A stretch of 64,000 bases of DNA from JAKQDH01 sp029558835 (lineage in GTDB: Bacteria; Planctomycetota; Phycisphaerae; UBA1845): positions 1 through 64,000 of the forward strand of contig DAOQSN010000030.1 of assembly GCA_035356615.1 (NCBI GenBank), written 5' to 3'. This document shows positions 24,716-34,406 of this stretch, one piece after another. The position numbers and the translations under genes are program-made. The notes beneath the pieces are model-generated. The model did not search any database and was not told the origin of the DNA. It was given only the letters and a program-made list of their open reading frames with translations. The first letter of the stretch is position 1. Every line of letters begins with the position of its first letter.

Positions 24716-27406
24716 CTATCTTCTCTCCAGCTCGTCCAGTTTCACTTGGAACCGGTTCAGCGTATCCGGGCTGAGCAGGAAGACATCCGCGTGATCTTCG
24801 AGGCAGGCGTAGTAGCTCCCCTTCGGGTCGCCCGGGCACTTCATCGCGGACACCCGGAGTCCCACTGCGGCACCGTCGTCCAGCACCACATGCGCCTCCT
24901 GGGCGGGTTGATGCAGACCGAAGCGGGCCAGGTCCGTCGCGCCGTAGGTGACGTAATCCTCAAGCTTCAGGTCGCCAAGCTGGAGCAGCAGGTTCTTCAC
25001 CTTCTGGTCATCCAGCGGCAGGTCGGGGACGGGGGCGTAGTGCCAGCTCTCCCCGGCGCGCTCGAAGCTGTGCGTTTGTTCACCGGACCGGATGCGGAAC
25101 GCAACGACCGCAGCCGCGTCGAACCGCAGCACGTCCTGGAGACGATACCGGGCACGCAGGCGGTCCAGAAACGCCCGGCCAAGCTCGTAGACCACCGTCC
25201 GGTCCGCGCGCTGCGCGTAGACTCTGCCGTCATGCTCGCCGATCAGCAGTTCATACGCCTCGTCCGGCGGCTGGACCAGCGTGACCTCCATCGGAGCGGG
25301 GCCTTGGTCCGCATCGGCATCTACGGCCGGTGCTGCTGCCGGCGCCGCACCGTCGCCCTCGGGTGCATCGGCAGGCTGAGCCGCTTCCTCAACGGCGTCG
25401 GGCGCCTCTGCCGGCTCGCCGTCGGCGGGGGCAGGCTCCGCGCCCGGCTTCGCTGCCTCATCAGCAGCAGGCGGCGGCGATACCGACGCGGGCTGCGCGC
25501 GATACGTCGGTGGCGGCTGGTAGAAGAAGCTGACCTTCGCCGCCGGCGATGCCAGACCGTAGGCCGCCGCATCCGCATCGTCGCCCGCGATGTTCTGGGC
25601 GCTGAGGCCGGCGATGCCCTCGACCAGCTCGGTGAACTTCTGCCGGTCCACCTCCGCTTTCACCGGGAAAACCAGCCGCCAAGCGTCCTCGCCACGCGCA
25701 AACGTGTGCACCTGTCGTTCCGGCAGGTAGCGGTTGTTGGTCTCGATGGTGATCTGCCGGATGCGGTCCGCCGGCAGGGCGAACACCGTGCGGTCGCGGT
25801 ACGTCGATGGGGCGCGCAGCAGCGGCTCGACGTCCCGCACGCGAACCTTCGCAATCGACGTGGACGCGTTACGCTGCACATAAACGAGGAGCTTGGCCGT
25901 AGTGTCCGTGAAACTGCCGATGCGGATACGCTCCGGCTCCGCCAGACCCGGAACCAGCAGGCGAACTTCCGCCCGCGGCGTGTCGAGACCGAAGGGACCC
26001 ACGTCGCCGGTGACGCCGTCCTCAAAGGCCACCGCCTTCAGCCCGTCGATTGCCGTCAACAACGCGGCAACCTCCTCCCCCTGCGCGTCCCAATCATCCT
26101 GCGCGAATCTCCACCGGGAGCCCTGTCGCTCCAGGACCGCCGAGGTGCCCTCGATGGCCAGCTCGATCCGGTTGGCGTTCTTGACCGGCGCGGTAGTGAC
26201 GCGCATCTCCCGCCACTCCGCCATCACGGGCCTGAACCCGTCGGCCGAGGTCTTCAGCAGGGTGGCGACGGCCGTCTGGTCACCAATGCGCACGTACACC
26301 TTGGTGTCCTCGCCAATAGGCGACTGGCTGGAGATGTGCAGTTCATAGGTGACGAGTCGGGTCGCCGGTGGCTTCGGCTCGGTCGTTTCGGTCGGCGCGG
26401 TTCCGTCGGTTTCCGCAACTTCCTTCCCGTCCGCGGCGGGGGTCGTCACGGGCTTGTCCGCAACCGGCGGCGTGGTGCCCGCGGGTTCCGTGGGGGCTGC
26501 GGCGGGCTCCGCGCCCTGGGGCTGCTCGCCTTCGGCTGCGGGGGCCTGCGGCACCGGTTCCTCAACGGTAACGCGCACGGTCACGGCGGCCGGGTCGAGC
26601 CCGTACAGGCGGGCGGCCTGCGGCTTATCATCCCGCCACTTCTCGACGCGCAGGCGGCTCATGGTGCGCAGCATCTGGTCGACCTTGTCGGTAGCGCGGG
26701 CGACGGCCGGGGCGTCCATCATCCAGCCGCCGTCGGCCCGGGCGAAGCGATAATCCACCGGCGCCTCGGGCGCTGAGCGATCGGTAATCTCCACCCCCTT
26801 GACCTTCTCGACGGTGAAGTCCCAAAGCTGGGTGTCGCGGTACTCGATGGCCGTCGGCTTCAGCAACGTGCTCAAGTTCGTCTTGACGGCATAGATGGTC
26901 GCGCTGCCAGGACGGCGGACGTAGGTCGTTCCCGGCCCGGCGGCCTTGCCCACCTCGAGCGTCACGGACTTGCCGCCCGCGTCGGTCAACGTGAACGTGG
27001 TCTGCGGCGGTTCGAGCCCGGCCTGCCCCGCGCTGACGGCATCCGGCTGACCGGGTTCGTAACTGATTTCATATTCGAGGCCGAGCAGCACGCGCGAGAA
27101 GCGGTCCACCTCCCAGACAATCGCCGGGACGTTCAGTGGCGCGGTCATGCGCCACTTCGGCTCCGCGGCGTCCTTCGGCTCCACGCGTTCGAACACCCAG
27201 GGCTCCCCCCCGGCCCTGGCGCATGCCACCTTCGCCGGCTGATCCAGTTCGCTGTCGTCGATCAGGCGACGGGCCAATTCCGCAGGCTTGCCCGTGAGCT
27301 CCACCTCGCTGATACCGGTGTCCCGCCCGCGCGGCACGTACACTAGCACGACCACCACCAGAGCCAGCAGCAGGAAGGCCAGGAAGAGTGTTGTTCTGGC
27401 ATTCAT
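24716..27406 (-). CDS. DUF4340 protein of a GldG-type ABC operon
   Basis: 896 residues. One N-terminal helix (about 5-24) anchors a large extracytoplasmic part. The part contains repeated DUF4340-like units: W-F-L-P--- blocks such as WRFAQDDWDAQGEEVAALLTAI and repeated R-I-I segments. Two Ala/Pro/Glu-rich linkers (about 275-350 and 635-705) separate the globular units. DUF4340 proteins are typically encoded directly after GldG-like ABC auxiliary proteins, as here. It starts seven bases after the GldG stop, and GGGTAG in the end of gldG may serve as the ribosome-binding site. Presumed periplasmic partner of the exporter; cargo unknown. Confidence 0.88.
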   Translation of the reverse strand: MNARTTLFLAFLLLALVVVVLVYVPRGRDTGISEVELTGKPAELARRLIDDSELDQPAKVACARAGGEPWVFERVEPKDAAEPKWRMTAPLNVPAIVWEVDRFSRVLLGLEYEISYEPGQPDAVSAGQAGLEPPQTTFTLTDAGGKSVTLEVGKAAGPGTTYVRRPGSATIYAVKTNLSTLLKPTAIEYRDTQLWDFTVEKVKGVEITDRSAPEAPVDYRFARADGGWMMDAPAVARATDKVDQMLRTMSRLRVEKWRDDKPQAARLYGLDPAAVTVRVTVEEPVPQAPAAEGEQPQGAEPAAAPTEPAGTTPPVADKPVTTPAADGKEVAETDGTAPTETTEPKPPATRLVTYELHISSQSPIGEDTKVYVRIGDQTAVATLLKTSADGFRPVMAEWREMRVTTAPVKNANRIELAIEGTSAVLERQGSRWRFAQDDWDAQGEEVAALLTAIDGLKAVAFEDGVTGDVGPFGLDTPRAEVRLLVPGLAEPERIRIGSFTDTTAKLLVYVQRNASTSIAKVRVRDVEPLLRAPSTYRDRTVFALPADRIRQITIETNNRYLPERQVHTFARGEDAWRLVFPVKAEVDRQKFTELVEGIAGLSAQNIAGDDADAAAYGLASPAAKVSFFYQPPPTYRAQPASVSPPPAADEAAKPGAEPAPADGEPAEAPDAVEEAAQPADAPEGDGAAPAAAPAVDADADQGPAPMEVTLVQPPDEAYELLIGEHDGRVYAQRADRTVVYELGRAFLDRLRARYRLQDVLRFDAAAVVAFRIRSGEQTHSFERAGESWHYAPVPDLPLDDQKVKNLLLQLGDLKLEDYVTYGATDLARFGLHQPAQEAHVVLDDGAAVGLRVSAMKCPGDPKGSYYACLEDHADVFLLSPDTLNRFQVKLDELERR

Positions 27407-27413
27407 CTTGAGT

Positions 27414-29576
27414 CTACCCTCGTCGTACCCACCAGACCACCAGACCGCAGGCGACCACCAGCAACGGCAGCCCGAAGATGGTCGCCACCTGCACGATACG
27501 CACGGTCCGCTCGTTGTCGACCGCCAGCACGGCCGTGTCGATCGGCTGGCCGATGTTCATGAACTGCTCGTTGTCGTTGAGCCAGTGCAGGCTGTTGATC
27601 AGCAGCGTCACGTTGCCGGGGTTGCGCGAGCGGACCACCAGCCCCTCAGGTCCGAGGCTGAGGGTCTTGGAGAGCGCCACGGCATCGTACAGGAACTCGC
27701 GCGAGCCGATGACCACGACCTTCGCGTCGCCCTTCTGGGCGGCCGCCGCGAGGAGGAATGGACCCTCCGGGTCGCCCTCGACCTTGCGGATGAACTCCTC
27801 GCTTTGTTGCTCGATGTACTTCTGCACGTCGCGGGCGCCCCAAATGCCGTCGACGGCCAATTGGGTCACCAACTCGGTGCGGGTCACTCCCTCAGGCGCC
27901 GCGCCGTCCAGCCTGAGGGGAGCACACCAGGGCAGGAAGAGCAGCCGCGCATGCGGGCTATTGACGATCACGTGCTCCCCGACTTCCAGCTTGTCCATGA
28001 GGACAATCGGCTGGGGCGGGGCAAACATGTATTTCCCCGGCTGGAGGGCGACCAGCCGCAGCAGCAGCGTGGAACTCTCCGCGTCGATGCCCCAGGTGTC
28101 CTTCAGATACTGGGCATACTCATACGTAGACGGGATCGGCCCGAACGGGCCCGGTGCCCAGCCGGCGACGAACAGGGCGCGACCCTTATCGCCGATGGCG
28201 GTCAGCAACGCCTGCCGGTGCGTCTCGTCAAACGGACGATCGCCGGTGTCCTGACCGAACTGCCCGCGCTCCGGCGGATTCGGCTTCAGCACCACGTAGA
28301 TGGTGCGCGTGGGAGCAGGGTCGATCGTCTGCGGCGTCAGGCTGCTCTTGAGGTCCCACTCGTCGACGACGAAGTTGGCGTCCTCGAGCTGCGTCCGCAT
28401 CTCCGTCAGCGGCGCCGGCGGTTGCCCCGGCATGAACCCGCCGAAGAACAGCGGCTGCCCGCCGTAGCGCACGAACACCACGGCCGGACGCTCCTTGTGC
28501 GTTACCCGCAGGATGGCGGCCGTCAGCTTCTGTTCGCCGTTGAAGGAACGGTCCTTGAAACCCACACGTTCCGCCCCGGGCCCCTGCCGCAGTGGCGGCC
28601 ACAGCTCGGTGAAATCGACAACGGTCGCGTCGGCGTCCGTCTCCACCAGCAGGGCGTTGCCGGTGGGAGTAAGCTGGTCGGTGATCGACGCCAATTCCAG
28701 GGGCTTGAGCTGTTGCAGCGCGTTTACCTCGGCCTCCAGCACCGGGCCGATGGACGCGAGCCGCTCCTGCACTCCCTGAAGGTACTGCAGCTCGGCGGGC
28801 GGCAGGTTGGGGTTCTTGCCGGCCTCAACCCGCGCGAACGCGCCGATCTTCTCGAACGACTCCTTGAAACCGCTGTACAAGGGCCTCAGGACGCTGGTGG
28901 CGACGGCGTACTGGGGATTGTCCAGCGCCATCGCCTCGTCAACCATCTTCCGGTTGCGCTGCAGCTCAGCCGCCATTTGCTCGAGCGACGCGTCGATGCG
29001 CGCGACCGGCACCGACAACGAGGGCCCGCCCAGCCCACCGCCCAGCCCCGCGATGGCGGCCTGCTCGCTCTCCAGCAGCGCCCCGAGCTGACCGCACAGG
29101 TCGTCGGTGAACTTGTTGAGGTGCCCGGTGTAGGCCGCCACCTCCTCCTGGAACCGCGGAACCTCACGCAAACGGGCGAGCGCCTGCTTGAACTTGCCGT
29201 GGTCCTTGAGGGGGTTGATCCAGTCGGCCGCTACCTTGCCTCGGTTGAGGCCTTCGTACAGCCGCAGCAGGTCGGCGACCGCCTGGCGGTACTTGGGCTG
29301 GTCCTCGTCCTCGCGGTCGGTCTCAAAGTAGAACGACGTCAGCCGCAGGTTCGTGTCGAGCTTGCGGACGAGGCGCTCCGTGCCGTCGCTGAGGCTGTTG
29401 ACCCCCGAGGAGGTCATGTCCGCCCGCACCGGCACCGCCTGGGCGAACACCCACTGGAGCACCCCCACCACACCCGCCAGCAGGACGACCGCCACCAGCA
29501 CGTTTGTCCCCACCAGCACCCGCCGGCCGGAGCTTACCGTCGTCCCGCTCGCCGTGCTTGTGTCTTCTACCGCCAT
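27414..29576 (-). CDS. GldG-like ABC transporter auxiliary protein
   Basis: 720 residues: an N-terminal helix (about 20-45), a long extracytoplasmic ABC_transp_aux-type domain, and a C-terminal helix (about 696-716) ending WWVRRG. Matching segments include NSLSDGTERLVRKLD near the start and VVIGSREFLYD with SLHWLNDNEQFMNIG near the end. In Flavobacterium, GldG belongs with GldA and GldF to the gliding ABC complex. Planctomycete versions occur in the same ATPase-permease-GldG order. ATG 29576 is chosen over GTG 29594 because GGAG lies eight bases upstream; it overlaps the permease gene by ten bases. Confidence 0.88.
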   Translation of the reverse strand: MAVEDTSTASGTTVSSGRRVLVGTNVLVAVVLLAGVVGVLQWVFAQAVPVRADMTSSGVNSLSDGTERLVRKLDTNLRLTSFYFETDREDEDQPKYRQAVADLLRLYEGLNRGKVAADWINPLKDHGKFKQALARLREVPRFQEEVAAYTGHLNKFTDDLCGQLGALLESEQAAIAGLGGGLGGPSLSVPVARIDASLEQMAAELQRNRKMVDEAMALDNPQYAVATSVLRPLYSGFKESFEKIGAFARVEAGKNPNLPPAELQYLQGVQERLASIGPVLEAEVNALQQLKPLELASITDQLTPTGNALLVETDADATVVDFTELWPPLRQGPGAERVGFKDRSFNGEQKLTAAILRVTHKERPAVVFVRYGGQPLFFGGFMPGQPPAPLTEMRTQLEDANFVVDEWDLKSSLTPQTIDPAPTRTIYVVLKPNPPERGQFGQDTGDRPFDETHRQALLTAIGDKGRALFVAGWAPGPFGPIPSTYEYAQYLKDTWGIDAESSTLLLRLVALQPGKYMFAPPQPIVLMDKLEVGEHVIVNSPHARLLFLPWCAPLRLDGAAPEGVTRTELVTQLAVDGIWGARDVQKYIEQQSEEFIRKVEGDPEGPFLLAAAAQKGDAKVVVIGSREFLYDAVALSKTLSLGPEGLVVRSRNPGNVTLLINSLHWLNDNEQFMNIGQPIDTAVLAVDNERTVRIVQVATIFGLPLLVVACGLVVWWVRRG

Positions 29577-30286
29577 CGTCGCATCTCCAGCCACTTGACC
29601 GTCAGGAAGAGGAAGAAGACCGTGGTGGTCAGGAAGAACACCACGTGATTAAGGTCCACCAGCCCCCGCACGAAGTCCATGAAGTGCGCCCGGATGGACA
29701 GTTGCTGCAACAGGGCCCGCAGTGCGCCCGTAACCTTCTGCGCCAGGGCGTGGGAAGCGAAGGTCATCAACACCAGTACCGCCAGCGACAGCAGCACCGC
29801 GATCATCTGGTGCGGCGTGCACGCACTGAAGAACAGCCCCACGCTGATGTACAACGCCCCCAGCAGCAGCAGGCCCAGGTAGTGGCACGCCAGCAACCCC
29901 CCGTCCACCGGTCCGAAGAACGACAGGATCAGCGGATACACCAGCATGATCACCAGCAACACGAGATAGTACACGTACGCGCCGAGGAACTTGCCCAGCA
30001 CTACGTCGACTTCCGTGACCGGCGCCGTCATCAGCATCTCGATGGTGCCCGCCCGCACCTCCTCCGCCAGCAGACGCATGGTCAGCACCGGGATGACGAA
30101 CACCAGGATGACCATGATCCACCCGTCGAACATGGGGCGCAACGACGCCTCACCCCCGGCGCGGAAGGTACCGAGCCCGAAGGCCAGCCCGGCCGTAAGC
30201 AGGAACACGGCCGCCACGATGTAGGCGATCGGCGACAGGAAGTACGCCGCCAGTTCTCGCCGCATGACAGTGGGCACGTTCTGCAT
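29567..30286 (-). CDS. ABC-2 type permease (GldF-like)
   Basis: 239 residues with six membrane helices. The first segment (MRRELAAYFLSPIAYIVAAVFL) and the central EEVRAGTIEMLMTAPVTEVDVVLGKFLGAY motif are characteristic of ABC-2 permeases of the GldF type. ATG 30286 is strongly supported by GGGAGGA five bases upstream; the longer frame runs back through repeat A and is not used. It is separated from its ATPase gene by 195 bases that hold the repeat. It should form the membrane channel with the ATPase encoded upstream. Confidence 0.92.
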   Translation of the reverse strand: MQNVPTVMRRELAAYFLSPIAYIVAAVFLLTAGLAFGLGTFRAGGEASLRPMFDGWIMVILVFVIPVLTMRLLAEEVRAGTIEMLMTAPVTEVDVVLGKFLGAYVYYLVLLVIMLVYPLILSFFGPVDGGLLACHYLGLLLLGALYISVGLFFSACTPHQMIAVLLSLAVLVLMTFASHALAQKVTGALRALLQQLSIRAHFMDFVRGLVDLNHVVFFLTTTVFFLFLTVKWLEMRRWR

Positions 30287-30346
30287 CCGAATCCTCCCGA
30301 TACTGCCCTGCCCCAAACGGCCACCCTCACGAATGGCCCCGCGGCG

Positions 30347-30443
30347 GGTGGCATGGCCAAGCGCAGCGCCGCCATGCTCTCGTTTGGGCGAGAGGATGGT
30401 TCCGGCCCCCGCATGCCGACGCCTTCGGCTTGGGCATGCCACC
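30347..30443. repeat. Palindromic repeat family A, copy 2
   Basis: Starts GGTGGCATGGCCAAGC, followed by GCAGCGCCGCCATG, and ends GGCTTGGGCATGCCACC. Located between the ATPase and permease genes of the GldG-type operon. Confidence 0.8.
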
Positions 30444-30480
30444 CACTGCTTCCCACGTACGCGTTTCCATCCACTCAGCC

Positions 30481-31440
30481 TCAGCGGTCCTGTCGGCCGC
30501 GCAGGCGTTGCTGCTGCTCGGCCGTCACCTTTACGAAGAAGTCCTCGAGCGTGGCGCCCTCGACGCGAATCTCGCGGAGCGACCAGCCTTTCGAGGCGAC
30601 CAGACGGAACACGTCCTCGCGCGGGTCCTGCTGGTCCTTGGTCTCAATGCTCAGTCGCAGCCAGACGTCCGCCTCCTGCGTGGAGACCTTGGCGACGGCC
30701 GGTAGCGCCCGGATCGCCTTCTCTACTTCCGCCCGGGGCCCTTTGATCTCAGCGCTGAACCGGCCGGTGCTGCTGAACTGGCTGCGTAGCTCCTGCGGCG
30801 CCCCCTGGGCGACGATCCGCCCCATGGCGATGATGATGGCCCGGGTGCAGACCTGCTCGACTTCGGAGAGAATGTGCGAGCTGAGCAGCACCGTGTGGTC
30901 GTGCCCAAGCTGCTGGATCAGCTTGCGGGTCTCGCGAATCTGGGCGGGGTCGAGGCCGATCGTCGGTTCGTCCAGAATGAGCACGTCCGGCTCGTGCATG
31001 ATCGCATCGGCGAGGCCCACCCGCTGCCGCATGCCCTTGGAAAGCTGCCCAATCGGACGGCCAATGAACTCCGTCAGCCAGCAGCGCTCCGCCACCCGCT
31101 CGATGGCTTTGGTCCGCTGGGCCGCGGCCATGCCCCGTAGCTTGCCGCGAAACTGGAGAAACTCGCGGACCCGCATTTCTGGATAGAGGGGTGCCGACTC
31201 GGGCAAATACCCAATCCGCCGACGGACCGCCATCGACTCGGTAAACACATCGTGCCCCCCCACAGTCGCCCAGCCCGACGTGGCCGGGTGGTAGCACGTC
31301 AGGATGCGGATCGTCGTGGTCTTACCCGCCCCGTTAGGGCCCAGGAAGCCCACGACCCCGCCCCGATCGACCGCGAAGGACACCTGATCGACCGCGACGA
31401 TCGCCCCAAACCGCTTGCTTAGCTGTCTCACCTCTATCAT
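30481..31440 (-). CDS. ABC transporter ATP-binding protein (GldA-like)
   Basis: 319 residues. Walker A GPNGAGKTT (34-42), signature LSKGMRQR (133-140), Walker B LILDEP (Asp157, Glu158) and the switch His189 (SSH) are all intact, so an active ATPase. The C-terminal extension (about 215-319) carries the regulatory-type VRVEGATLEDFFVKVT ending common in ABC-2 partners. ATG 31440 (MIEVRQLSKRF) begins at the usual distance before the Walker A box; the ribosome-binding site (AAGAGAACG) is modest. It is the first gene of the minus-strand operon leading to the permease, GldG-like and DUF4340 genes. Confidence 0.93.
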   Translation of the reverse strand: MIEVRQLSKRFGAIVAVDQVSFAVDRGGVVGFLGPNGAGKTTTIRILTCYHPATSGWATVGGHDVFTESMAVRRRIGYLPESAPLYPEMRVREFLQFRGKLRGMAAAQRTKAIERVAERCWLTEFIGRPIGQLSKGMRQRVGLADAIMHEPDVLILDEPTIGLDPAQIRETRKLIQQLGHDHTVLLSSHILSEVEQVCTRAIIIAMGRIVAQGAPQELRSQFSSTGRFSAEIKGPRAEVEKAIRALPAVAKVSTQEADVWLRLSIETKDQQDPREDVFRLVASKGWSLREIRVEGATLEDFFVKVTAEQQQRLRGRQDR

Positions 31441-31876
31441 GGCGTTCTCTTGCCCGTGCCGCTGGTCGTTGGAGAAAACCGGCTTCGTCCCGGCCGGGAC
31501 GCGCGGACTGTAGCACGCGGCGAATCTAACAAGCACGGGTGGCCTGTCAAGACGATTCCGCCGCGGGCCGCTCGTGGGGGGGTGACGACGCCGCCGGGCC
31601 GATCCTGTCACAAAGTCGGCGTAACCCAAATGGCCCCACGGAGAGCGGACCCGGGCAACGGGAACCGGGTGGCATGGTCAAGCGCAGCGCCGCCATGCCG
31701 TCGCGGAGCCCAGCGTCAAGGAGTCCGCAACCGCATGCCGGCGCCCGCCCACCGTGGATCGGGCGTTCCACTTGGGCATGGCCGGGGGACGCTCCCCCGT
31801 GACTCCCCTGATGGCAAGGCAGGTTTCGGCCCGTCAGACAACTGAGCCGTTGGGCGCAGCGGCGGGGGAGGAGAGG
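31441..31876. other. Gap upstream of the GldG-type operon
   Basis: No gene. It contains family A copy 3 (31668-31783). No convincing promoter for the operon was found. Confidence 0.45.
31668..31783. repeat. Palindromic repeat family A, copy 3
   Basis: Left end GGTGGCATGGTCAAGC with GCAGCGCCGCCATG; the right end CTTGGGCATGGCC is degraded compared with other copies. Lies between the ABC operon and the phosphoesterase gene. Confidence 0.7.
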
Positions 31877-32737
31877 TCAGGCTGGTAGGGCCTCCGTGGT
31901 GGGTGGGGTGCCGAGTGCGGCCGGGCCGGCAGGGCCGACCGAAGCGGGCAAGGCGAGCGCGGCCACCGCGCTTGCCGGCTCCGCCGCTTGCTCGGCGCGC
32001 TCCTCATGCCAGCGCAGCAGCTCGAGGGAGCCGTCCTCGTGCTCGACCAGAGCCGTGCAGCTCTCGATCCAGTCCCCGGTGTTGCAGTAGAGGATGCCCT
32101 GGGCTTCGCGCAGGGCGGCTTGGTGGATGTGACCGCAGATGACGCCGTCCACGCCGAGGCGCTTGGCCTCGGCCACCAGCAGTTCCTCGAACTTGTTCAC
32201 GTAGCGGACCGTCTGCTTCACCTTGCGCTTGATGGCGCCCGAGAAGCTCCAATACGGCTTGCCGAACCAGCGGCGGACGAGGTTGACGATGCGGTTGACG
32301 CCGATGAGATACTGGTACGCCCAGCTCCCCAGGTGCGACAGCCACTCGTGGTGTCGAACGACCGTGTCGAACTCATCACCGTGCGTGACCAGGAAGCGTC
32401 GCCCGTCGGCCGTCACGTGGATGGCCTGGTTGACAATCTCCACCTGGCCGAAGTGATACCCGGCGAACTGACGGAAGAAGTCGTCGTGGTTGCCGGGGAT
32501 ATAGCAGACCTTCGCGCCCTTGCGGGAACGCTTGAGGAGCTTGTGGACAACCTCGTTGTACTGGTCCGGCCAGTACCACCGCCGGCGCAGTGCCCACACG
32601 TCGATCATGTCGCCGACCAGGTAGAGGTAGTCGCACCGGATCGAATCGAGGAAGTCATGCAGAACCGCGCTCTGGCTGTCGCGCGTGCACAGGTGGGCGT
32701 CGGATATCCAGACGCTGCGGTAGTATCTCATGCTCAT
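31877..32737 (-). CDS. Metallophosphoesterase, LpxH (UDP-diacylglucosamine hydrolase)-like
   Basis: 286 residues. All metal-binding motifs of the calcineurin-like fold are present: SDAH (Asp13, His15), GDMID (Asp43), GNHD (83-85), THGDEFD (His119) and GHIH (202-205). The spacing and the Trp/Tyr-rich stretch after GDMID match the LpxH/YbbF-like group, which removes UMP during lipid A synthesis. The wide R/W insert (RRRWYWPDQYN) and NTGDWIESCTALVE ending are frequent in a broader UDP-diacylglucosamine-pyrophosphatase-like family, so the exact substrate is open. The last 35 residues are Ala/Pro-rich and unlike the family. AAGG lies eight bases before ATG 32737. Confidence 0.88.
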   Translation of the reverse strand: MSMRYYRSVWISDAHLCTRDSQSAVLHDFLDSIRCDYLYLVGDMIDVWALRRRWYWPDQYNEVVHKLLKRSRKGAKVCYIPGNHDDFFRQFAGYHFGQVEIVNQAIHVTADGRRFLVTHGDEFDTVVRHHEWLSHLGSWAYQYLIGVNRIVNLVRRWFGKPYWSFSGAIKRKVKQTVRYVNKFEELLVAEAKRLGVDGVICGHIHQAALREAQGILYCNTGDWIESCTALVEHEDGSLELLRWHEERAEQAAEPASAVAALALPASVGPAGPAALGTPPTTEALPA

Positions 32738-33281
32738 CGGCCGTGCCTTGCAAGTGCAACCCGCTCAGGACGGCAGGCCGCTGCCGGCGTGTTCCCCATG
32801 TCGTCGCCCCGGGTCGGCGCCAAACCAGAAGGTCGGCTTACCCGCAGAGGCGCAAAACGCCCCGGGCACCTGGACGACGGTATTCGGAATCGTAGGACGT
32901 TCGGTCTGCCCAATCCAGCCCCGTCCACAGGCGGGAGATCGTCGACGCCCGGCCGCTGTCCGGTCGGGAACATCGCCAAGTCCTTGTCCCGCCTGATCTT
33001 ATTGTACGGTCCGGTTCATCAAGACCGTGTGAAGAACACGTATCGCCTTTGCGAATAGCCAAACAATTCACAAGCCCGATCGCCCCTGTCGGCACCGGCC
33101 TTCGTGCTGCCCGCGGGTTCCGGGCGCGTGACGGGGGGCTGGGGGTGCACCCAGGACGCTGCTGGCAGCAAGACGCAAGCCTGCGGCCGGGAACTGCCCG
33201 TGGTCGCGACGGTCAGCCGGTTTGCGCCCGATCCCCCAGTGCGGTTGACACCCAACGGCATCGAGGCATACGGTTCCCGGC
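32738..33281. other. Divergent gap, phosphoesterase / HlyD-like gene
   Basis: About 540 bases in which I see no gene, no repeat and no good promoter. An isolated minus-strand TACAAT at 33001-33006 has no -35 partner. Confidence 0.4.
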
Positions 33282-34406
33282 ATGGGCAAGATCACCATCG
33301 TCGTCCTGGTGGCCGCCGGCATCGTGGGCGTATTGTGGCTCAGTCAGCAGCAGAGGGGGCCTTTGTGGGTCTCGGGCTACATTGAGTCGGACGAGATCCG
33401 GGTCGGCTCCCGGGTCGGCGGGCGCGTCAGCGAAGTGCTGGTTCGCGAGGGACAGAAGGTCGCGCGGGGGGACGCGCTCGTCAAGCTGGAGCCCTTTGAC
33501 CTGCGGGAACGCCGGGCGGGTGCCGACGCGAACCTGGCGGCCAGCCGAGCCGCGCTGGCCAGGTTGCAGGCGGGGTATCGCCCGGAGGAGATCGAGCAGG
33601 CGCGGGCGAGGCGGGACCGCTTCCAGGCGGTGCTGGCCAAGTTGGAGGCGGGCTCCCGGCCGCTGGAAATCAAGATCCTGGAGGACCGGCTCGCCGTCGC
33701 CCGGGCGGAGTTGGTCCGCGCCGAGGGCGAGTTCACGCGTCTCCAGAAACTCAAGGAGAACAGCCAGGCGGCCCAGGAGGAGATGGACGAGGCCACCCGC
33801 TTCTACGACAGCGCCAAGGCGCGCTTCGCGCAGGCGTCGAACGAGCTGGCTCTCGCGCAGGAGGGCACGCGCAAGGAAGAGATCGCAGAAGCCCAGGCCG
33901 CCCTCGCCGAGGCCCAGCAGGCGCTCGCGCTGTTCGAGAAGGGCTATCGCCGCGAAGACATCGCGGAAGCGGAAGCACACGTTGCGGCTGCTCGGGCCAC
34001 GCTCGACGCCATGGACCGGCAGATTCAGGAACTTGACGTCACGTCTCCGTGTGCCTGCGTGGTGGAGGCGGTGGACCTGCAACCGGGCGACATGGTGCCC
34101 GTGAACGCCCCGGTGGTGTCGCTGCTGGACCCGGCCGTGCTGTGGGTACGGGCGTTTGTACCCGAGAACCGTCTGGACCTGGCACTGGGCCGGAAGGCGT
34201 CCGTCCGCGTCGATTCGTTTCCGCAGCGGCGGTTCGCTGCCCACATCACGTTCATCTCGCGGCAGGCGGAGTTCACGCCGGCTAACGTGCAGACGCCGGA
34301 GGAACGCAGCAAGCAGGTCTTCCGAATCAAGGCGGCGCTCGATGAGGGGCTGGATGTACTGCGGCCGGGGATGTCGGCCGACGTGCTGCTGGAGCCGGAG
34401 TCATGA
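33282..34406 (+). CDS. HlyD-family membrane fusion protein (YbhG-like)
   Basis: 374 residues: one N-terminal helix (4-20), a lipoyl-type half-domain (VGGRVSEVLVREGQKVARGDALVKLEP), a long coiled-coil hairpin (about 75-250, heptads of Ala/Glu/Arg/Leu including two similar repeats with GYRPEEIEQARA and GYRREDIAEAEA), the second lipoyl half (SPCACVVEAVDLQPGDMV), and a beta-barrel domain. This is the periplasmic adaptor of an ABC exporter. Its stop overlaps the ATPase start by four bases (ATGA). With the next two genes it makes a YbhG-YbhF-YbhS/R-type export system. The ribosome-binding site is weak. Confidence 0.92.
   Translation: MGKITIVVLVAAGIVGVLWLSQQQRGPLWVSGYIESDEIRVGSRVGGRVSEVLVREGQKVARGDALVKLEPFDLRERRAGADANLAASRAALARLQAGYRPEEIEQARARRDRFQAVLAKLEAGSRPLEIKILEDRLAVARAELVRAEGEFTRLQKLKENSQAAQEEMDEATRFYDSAKARFAQASNELALAQEGTRKEEIAEAQAALAEAQQALALFEKGYRREDIAEAEAHVAAARATLDAMDRQIQELDVTSPCACVVEAVDLQPGDMVPVNAPVVSLLDPAVLWVRAFVPENRLDLALGRKASVRVDSFPQRRFAAHITFISRQAEFTPANVQTPEERSKQVFRIKAALDEGLDVLRPGMSADVLLEPES

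Noticed and set aside
24578..29648. Long plus-strand open frames (about 730 and 790 residues) opposite DUF4340 and GldG
   Set aside because: Arg/Gln/His-rich shadows of clearly real minus-strand genes; no ribosome-binding site.
33001..33006. Minus-strand TACAAT as a promoter of the phosphoesterase gene
   Set aside because: No -35 at suitable spacing and about 270 bases from the start codon.
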